64,000 bases of DNA. Origin: a bacterium HR19 (lineage in GTDB: Bacteria; Calescibacteriota; Calescibacteriia; Calescibacteriales; Calescibacteriaceae). The stretch spans positions 1 to 64,000 of the forward strand of contig BEHV01000004.1 of NCBI GenBank assembly GCA_002898315.1, read 5' to 3'. Below, piece by piece: positions 59,815 through 64,000 of the stretch (the stretch's first letter is position 1; every line of letters begins with the position of its first letter). The notes under the pieces are model-generated. The model did no database searches and was not told the origin of the DNA. It saw only the letters and a program-made list of their open reading frames with translations. The translations under genes and the position numbers were made by a program.

Positions 59815-59844
59815 ATTTTAGCTCAACCCGAAATCAGTGGTCAA
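59815..59844 (-). promoter_or_regulatory. Promoter of the GlmU-like gene with its -10 box eight bases before the start codon
   Basis: On the minus strand TTGACC (59839-59844) and TAAAAT (59815-59820) are 18 bases apart. Eight bases separate the -10 box from the ATG at 59806, so the transcript should begin close to the start codon and be leaderless. Confidence 0.55.
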
Positions 59845-59942
59845 AGAGTAAAAATATTAATCGGTACCAATTCAAAAGAACTCTTTAAATTCTTGGAAAA
59901 AAATACAAGGTTCTAACACAATTTAAGGTATAAATATTCTAT

Positions 59943-60884
59943 ATGAAAGAGAAGATAATTTTTGATTGCGATCCCGGAATAGACGATGCGATTGCGTTAG
60001 CTCTATTTTCTGGAACAATAAAAAGATCAAAGGAATGGGGAAAAAAAGATATATATATCGTAGCGACATGGGGAAATGTAAGCGGGGAGCAAACTTTGAA
60101 AAACTCCATCTTATGCCGAGAGATGTTTGATCTTCCTGCAAAGGTTGTAAGAGGGATGCAAAAACCCGTTGAAGGAGAACCAATCCACGCAAAAAAAATT
60201 CACGGAGAAGATGGCTTGAGAGGATTTTCAAAAAATTTGGAAATAAAAATTGAAAATGTAATTGACATAAAAGAGCTGAAAGAAGAACTTGAAAACGAAG
60301 ATTGTAAAATAGAAGTTATCGTAACAGGTCCCCTTTCTTCTTTATATCTGCTATTAGGTAGCAAAATCAAAGAGAAGATAGAGAGAATTGTTTGGATGGG
60401 AGGAGCATTTTTCCACGATGGGAACATAACTCCGTATGCAGAATTTAACTCTTATTGCGACCCTATTGCAGTAGAAAAATTATTTGAATTCGCAAAGGAA
60501 AGAAAGTGCGTATTTGTTGTTCCAATTGATGCTACTTCAAAAACACAAATGAAAAGAAGCGAATTACTACAAATAGCGGAAGGGACCCATATTTACGACT
60601 TTTTAGAGAAAATAACAGAGGGACTTGGAACAATCACGCTTCACGACCCGCTTGCTGTATTCTCATTCTTCTTCCCAGATGAAGTAAAATATTTTGTTTC
60701 TTTTTCGCGTGTAGATACAAAAGCTTTCAGAGGTAAAATAAGCTCAATCATAAGTCCAAATGGCTTCTTGAAAGTCATCTACGACTTTGATATAGAAAAT
60801 TTCAAAAGCTTCATGAAAAAGGCGTTTGAAGAACTGGAGAAAGAAAAAACAGCAAAACCTAAAAAGTTACGAAAAAAAGAATAA
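59943..60884 (+). CDS. Inosine-uridine preferring nucleoside hydrolase family protein
   Basis: IUNH enzymes cleave the N-glycosidic bond of nucleosides. The 313-residue protein has DCDPGIDDA at 8-16 (the calcium-binding Asp cluster), VIVTGPLSSLYLLLGSKI near 123, IVWMGGAFFHDGNITPYAEF near 147 and NSYCDPIAVEKLFEF near 167, plus LHDPLAVFSFF near 237 with the final Asp. It is specific for purine or pyrimidine nucleosides in other members, not decided here. It ends in a Lys-rich tail. TATAAA lies 10 bases upstream of the ATG without a ribosome site. ilvB starts six bases after it. Confidence 0.92.
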   Translation: MKEKIIFDCDPGIDDAIALALFSGTIKRSKEWGKKDIYIVATWGNVSGEQTLKNSILCREMFDLPAKVVRGMQKPVEGEPIHAKKIHGEDGLRGFSKNLEIKIENVIDIKELKEELENEDCKIEVIVTGPLSSLYLLLGSKIKEKIERIVWMGGAFFHDGNITPYAEFNSYCDPIAVEKLFEFAKERKCVFVVPIDATSKTQMKRSELLQIAEGTHIYDFLEKITEGLGTITLHDPLAVFSFFFPDEVKYFVSFSRVDTKAFRGKISSIISPNGFLKVIYDFDIENFKSFMKKAFEELEKEKTAKPKKLRKKE

Positions 60885-60890
60885 AATAAG

Positions 60891-62645
60891 ATGAATAAAA
60901 TGAGAACTAAAAGTACATCAGAAACCAAAAAGGGAAAAGCAACAGGAGCAAAAATAATAGTAGAAACACTAAAAAGGTTAGAAGTTGAAGTGATATTCGG
61001 ACTCCCCGGTGGCGTCGTTCTCCTTCTATATGACGAACTTATAAGAGACGGAAAAATAAGACATGTTCTGGTAAGACACGAGCAAGGAGCAACTCACATG
61101 GCAGAAGGATACGCAAAAGCAAAGGGGAAACCAGGAGTTGTTCTGGTAACATCTGGACCCGGAGCAACAAACTGTATAACAGGCATAGCAGACGCATATA
61201 TGGATTCTGTCCCACTTTTTGTTATCACGGGTCAGGTAAATACTTTCTTTATAGGAAGCGATGCCTTTCAGGAAACAGATTCCACCGGAATAACACGCCC
61301 GATAACAAAATATAACACCATCATTATGAAAACAGAAAAACTCGCTTACGAACTAATAAAAGCGTATGAAATCTGCAAACAGGGAAGACCAGGACCCGTG
61401 GTTGTAGATATACCAAAAGATGTTATATCTGGGGAGACCGATTTCGTATTCCCGGAAGCAGTAGAAATTCCCGAAAAGTTCAAATATGAAGGGAACGAAA
61501 AACAAATAAGAACCGCAGTAGAGCTGATTTTCAGCTCCAAAAGACCAATAATATATGGCGGAGGAGGAATAATATTATCTGGCGCGTATGAGGAGCTGGC
61601 AGAACTTGTAGATATACTCGGCATACCTGTCACGCTAACACTGATGGGACTTGGTGGTTTTGATGGAACAAGACCTGAATTTTTAGGCATGTTAGGAATG
61701 CACGGCACTTACACCGCAAACATGGCAATAAATAATTCAGACCTGATACTGGCAGTGGGAGCAAGATTTGATGACAGAGTCACAGGAAATGTAGAATACT
61801 TCGCTCCACTTGCAAAAATAATTCATATAGATATAGACCCTGCTTCAATATCAAAAAATATAGATATTGATGTCCCAATAGTTGGTGATGCCAAAAGAGT
61901 TCTCAAAAGAATGATAGAGATAATCAAAAATGAAGTCCCCCAATCTGAAATAAAGGCGTTCAGAGAGAGGATAAAGTCGTGGTGGGATAAGATAAACGAG
62001 TGGAACATAAAGTATCCTTTGAGATACAAAAAGTCAGATGGCATAATTAAACCGCAAGAGCTCGTAGAAACAACCTATGAACTGACAAAGAATGAAAAAG
62101 TTATAATAACAACAGATGTCGGGCAGCACCAGATGTGGGCTGCACAATACTATAAAGTAAAAGAACCAAGAACATTCTTGACATCTGGCGGTCTCGGAAC
62201 CATGGGATCTGGATTCCCAGCAGCAATAGGAGCAAAAATTGCAAAACCAGAAAGGTTAGTGATATGCTTCGCAGGAGATGGAAGCTTTCAGATGAACATG
62301 CAAGAACTCTCAACAGCAGTGGAAGAGAAGGTAGGAGTAAAGGTCATAATATTCAATAACAACGCTCACGGAATGGTAACACAATGGCAGAGAGAATTTT
62401 ACGGCAGAAGGTATTCAGCTTCGGTTTTCAGGGTACAACCAGATTATAAAAAACTCGCAGAAGCTTTCGGAGCAATAGGTTTTGAAGTATCGCATCCATC
62501 TCAACTCAAATCAACATTAGAGAAAGCTCTGTTTGAAACACCAGATGATGTTCCAGTTATAGTAGATGTAAAAGTAGACCCAGAAGAGGATGTGTATCCT
62601 ATGGTTCCTCCTGGCTCTCCTCCCACAGAAATGCTTCTTTCCTGA
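60891..62645 (+). CDS. ilvB: Acetolactate synthase large subunit
   Basis: IlvB is a thiamine-diphosphate enzyme joining pyruvate with pyruvate or 2-ketobutyrate in branched-chain amino-acid synthesis. The 584-residue protein has VRHEQGATHMAEGYA with catalytic Glu64, SGPGATNCITGIADAYMDSV near 104, QETDSTGITRPITKYN near 142 and the ThDP-binding GDGSFQMNMQEL then NNNAHGMVTQWQ in the C-terminal domain. No small subunit IlvN follows; the next gene is surE on the other strand. Its last 47 bases overlap surE. Confidence 0.95.
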   Translation: MNKMRTKSTSETKKGKATGAKIIVETLKRLEVEVIFGLPGGVVLLLYDELIRDGKIRHVLVRHEQGATHMAEGYAKAKGKPGVVLVTSGPGATNCITGIADAYMDSVPLFVITGQVNTFFIGSDAFQETDSTGITRPITKYNTIIMKTEKLAYELIKAYEICKQGRPGPVVVDIPKDVISGETDFVFPEAVEIPEKFKYEGNEKQIRTAVELIFSSKRPIIYGGGGIILSGAYEELAELVDILGIPVTLTLMGLGGFDGTRPEFLGMLGMHGTYTANMAINNSDLILAVGARFDDRVTGNVEYFAPLAKIIHIDIDPASISKNIDIDVPIVGDAKRVLKRMIEIIKNEVPQSEIKAFRERIKSWWDKINEWNIKYPLRYKKSDGIIKPQELVETTYELTKNEKVIITTDVGQHQMWAAQYYKVKEPRTFLTSGGLGTMGSGFPAAIGAKIAKPERLVICFAGDGSFQMNMQELSTAVEEKVGVKVIIFNNNAHGMVTQWQREFYGRRYSASVFRVQPDYKKLAEAFGAIGFEVSHPSQLKSTLEKALFETPDDVPVIVDVKVDPEEDVYPMVPPGSPPTEMLLS

Positions 62646-63411
62646 TATTCTCTGAAAGCAAAGATAAATCATCTACCCAGAAATCTATTTTAAATTCAAC
62701 TTTTATAGGAGTTATAGAAATATACTTTTCTTCAAGGACGAAGTAATCTAAATCTTTAAGGTCTTCATAGCCATCTGCATCCACCTTCAATTCCTTTCCT
62801 CCTATAAACCAGAAATCTCTCCCCCGCGGGTCTTGAAAGTGCAGAGCTTTCTCTCCATAAACTCTTCTTGAAAGTTTAGCCAGCTTCACTCCCTTTATTT
62901 CAGTTGGGGATTTGAAGAACGGGAAATTTATGTTAAGAACAACTTTTTTCGGCAGAGGATTTTCAAGAGAAAATTTTATTATCTCACATGTCATGCGAGC
63001 TATTGCTTTTAGGTCTCCTGTTCTTCCATCTTTTACTCTTGCTGATACAGCAAATGATGGGATACCAAGAATTGCTCCTTCTATTGCTCCACCAAAAGTT
63101 CCAGAATAAAGAGTATCATCTCCTATATTCTCTCCTATATTTATGCCAGAGATGACAATATCGGGGGTCTTTGGCATTATACCATTTATAGCTATGTTCA
63201 CGCAGTCAGTTGGAGTTCCATCTACTTTAAAAACTCTCTCTTCAACTTTCATCACTCTTATGGCACTGGTAAGGGTTATTGCGTGAGAGCTTCCTGACCT
63301 ATCTTCCCATGTAGCGAAAACCCAAACCTCTCCGAGCTTTTCTGCCTCCTTTCTCAAAGCTATTAACCCCTCTGAATCTAATCCATCATCATTTGTTATC
63401 AAAATAACCAT
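62599..63411 (-). CDS. surE: 5'/3'-nucleotidase SurE
   Basis: SurE hydrolyses nucleoside monophosphates and helps stationary-phase survival. The 270-residue protein has ILITNDDGLDSEGLIAL with the metal-binding NDDG at 7-10, SGSSHAITLT near 39-48, DGTPTDCVNIAINGIMPKTP near 65 and DIVISGINIGENIGDDTLYS, SGTFGGAIEGAILGIPSFAV near 85-125. It is usually next to pcm, which is not seen. The C-terminal 15 codons overlap the end of ilvB, which converges with it. Confidence 0.95.
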   Translation of the reverse strand: MVILITNDDGLDSEGLIALRKEAEKLGEVWVFATWEDRSGSSHAITLTSAIRVMKVEERVFKVDGTPTDCVNIAINGIMPKTPDIVISGINIGENIGDDTLYSGTFGGAIEGAILGIPSFAVSARVKDGRTGDLKAIARMTCEIIKFSLENPLPKKVVLNINFPFFKSPTEIKGVKLAKLSRRVYGEKALHFQDPRGRDFWFIGGKELKVDADGYEDLKDLDYFVLEEKYISITPIKVEFKIDFWVDDLSLLSENIRKEAFLWEESQEEP

Positions 63412-63498
63412 AAAGCCAAAAATTAATATCAGGGAGCCAGAAAGAAAGAAAAATCAGATTAAACCAAAAAGCAGTTCAAAATCAAAATTCTTGAAAAA

Positions 63499-64000
63499 TC
63501 ACATAGAGAGTTTCAGAGAGTCAGATAAAACCTCAATGAATTTTTTGAGGAACTCACCTATCAGGAAAGCGATTCTGTCAAAAGTAAAAGCGAGCAGAAA
63601 AAGACCTATCAGTATTTTTATCGGGAAGCCGACAACGAATATATTGAACTGCGGTATTGTTCTAGATACTATTCCTGTTGAGATCTCAACAATAAATGTG
63701 GCAAGAAGAATTGGCAGAGCGATTTGAACCGAAACCGCAAATGACTCCGAAATTTTTTCGTTGAAAAATTCAGGAAATCTCTCGTTTAAGACAGCGTAGA
63801 AAGGAGGAACCATCTTAAAACTCTCTTTCAAACCCCAAAAAAAACCAATGTGAAGGTCAAGCACAAAAAAAATCACCATAGATATAAAGAAAAAAAACTC
63901 GGAAATAACCGAAAGCGGATTTTCCTCAAAGGGATTTGTGATCGTCATAAATCCGTACCCGAGCTGATAGCTCATCGCCTCTCCTGAAAGCTGTGGAGCT
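63499..64000 (-). CDS. fliR: Flagellar export protein FliR, C-terminal part (5' end beyond window)
   Basis: FliR is a membrane component of the flagellar type III export gate. The frame is open to the right edge: before the first in-window ATG (63975) it continues APQLSGEA-MSYQLGYGF, the conserved ExxGxQxGFG block of FliR/SpaR proteins, so the gene starts upstream. About 167 residues are visible with three or four membrane segments, including IALPILLATFIVEISTGIVS and IPQFNIFVVGFPIKILIGLF. It lies 87 bases from surE. FlhB, its usual downstream partner, is not here. Confidence 0.92.
   Translation of the reverse strand, partial: APQLSGEAMSYQLGYGFMTITNPFEENPLSVISEFFFFISMVIFFVLDLHIGFFWGLKESFKMVPPFYAVLNERFPEFFNEKISESFAVSVQIALPILLATFIVEISTGIVSRTIPQFNIFVVGFPIKILIGLFLLAFTFDRIAFLIGEFLKKFIEVLSDSLKLSM

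Noticed and set aside
1-64000. CRISPR arrays, insertion sequences, prophage, or rRNA genes
   Set aside because: I saw no regularly spaced repeats, transposase or integrase frames, phage structural genes or rRNA-like sequence.

Overview
The window is a gene-dense, AT-rich bacterial chromosome segment (by eye about one third G+C, with Lys, Glu and Ile abundant and Arg mostly written AGA). It carries flagellar genes at both edges, several lipoproteins, an OmpA-type outer-membrane protein, MlaE, surface-polysaccharide genes and a prepilin peptidase, so it comes from a flagellated diderm. Polyamine genes, a TCA-cycle aconitase, acyl-CoA dehydrogenases and a di-haem peroxidase suggest a respiring, probably thermophilic organism. 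I cannot name the lineage. A striking trait is that genes usually found in conserved operons stand alone (trpD, accC, nuoI, rnpA, rpmC, ilvB, fliR), as in some deep-branching thermophiles.

Layout. 1-8.2 kb: 3' end of a flagellin gene, a terminator, cdsA, trpD, a large lipoprotein, a small helical protein with an AttH/CrtC-like lipocalin-fold protein, a GT4 glycosyltransferase and a CstA-type transporter. 8.2-20.2 kb: accC, a GT-C-like membrane protein, a second large lipoprotein, a siroheme-synthase NAD domain protein, tatA/B, thiD, a VLCAD-like acyl-CoA dehydrogenase, a TPR protein, rnpA and prepilin peptidase. 20.2-31.5 kb: mlaE, a class IV aminotransferase overlapping a PqqD-like/MEMO fusion, an OmpA protein with an unusual N-terminus, a SPASM radical SAM enzyme, a DUF1802 protein, an orphan XylF-like binding protein, an orphan NuoI, an orphan ABC ATPase, a hydrolase and a PilO-like protein.

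31.5-46 kb: pgsA, an RpoH-like sigma factor, hisC, acnA, a di-haem peroxidase, then a run of minus-strand envelope genes (GT4, rfbC, khpA, a methyltransferase, asnB, GT2, murC). 46-57 kb: ychF, a barrel/coiled-coil/FN3 protein, a degenerate SGNH membrane protein, an acyl-CoA dehydrogenase, a SufU-type scaffold, an FN3 lipoprotein, an O-antigen-ligase-like protein, a VanZ-like protein and speD-speE. 57-64 kb: tRNA-Leu(CAA), an SCP2 protein, an unusual SD/anti-SD hairpin, recO, rpmC, a GlmU-like acetyltransferase with a replaced N-terminus, a nucleoside hydrolase, ilvB, surE and the C-terminal part of fliR.

Together the genes serve envelope lipid synthesis (cdsA, pgsA, mlaE), surface glycan assembly, fatty-acid oxidation, amino-acid synthesis and motility. 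Translation signals split in two: a few genes have near-perfect GGAGGT sites (acyl-CoA dehydrogenase, peroxidase, khpA, speD, SCP2, one lipoprotein), while most have none and some have a -10 box ending 5-10 bases before the start codon, suggesting leaderless transcripts. No intergenic stretch exceeds 300 bp (the largest are about 190 bp and hold only AT-rich sequence and promoter-like boxes). I saw no CRISPR array, insertion sequence, rRNA or prophage.
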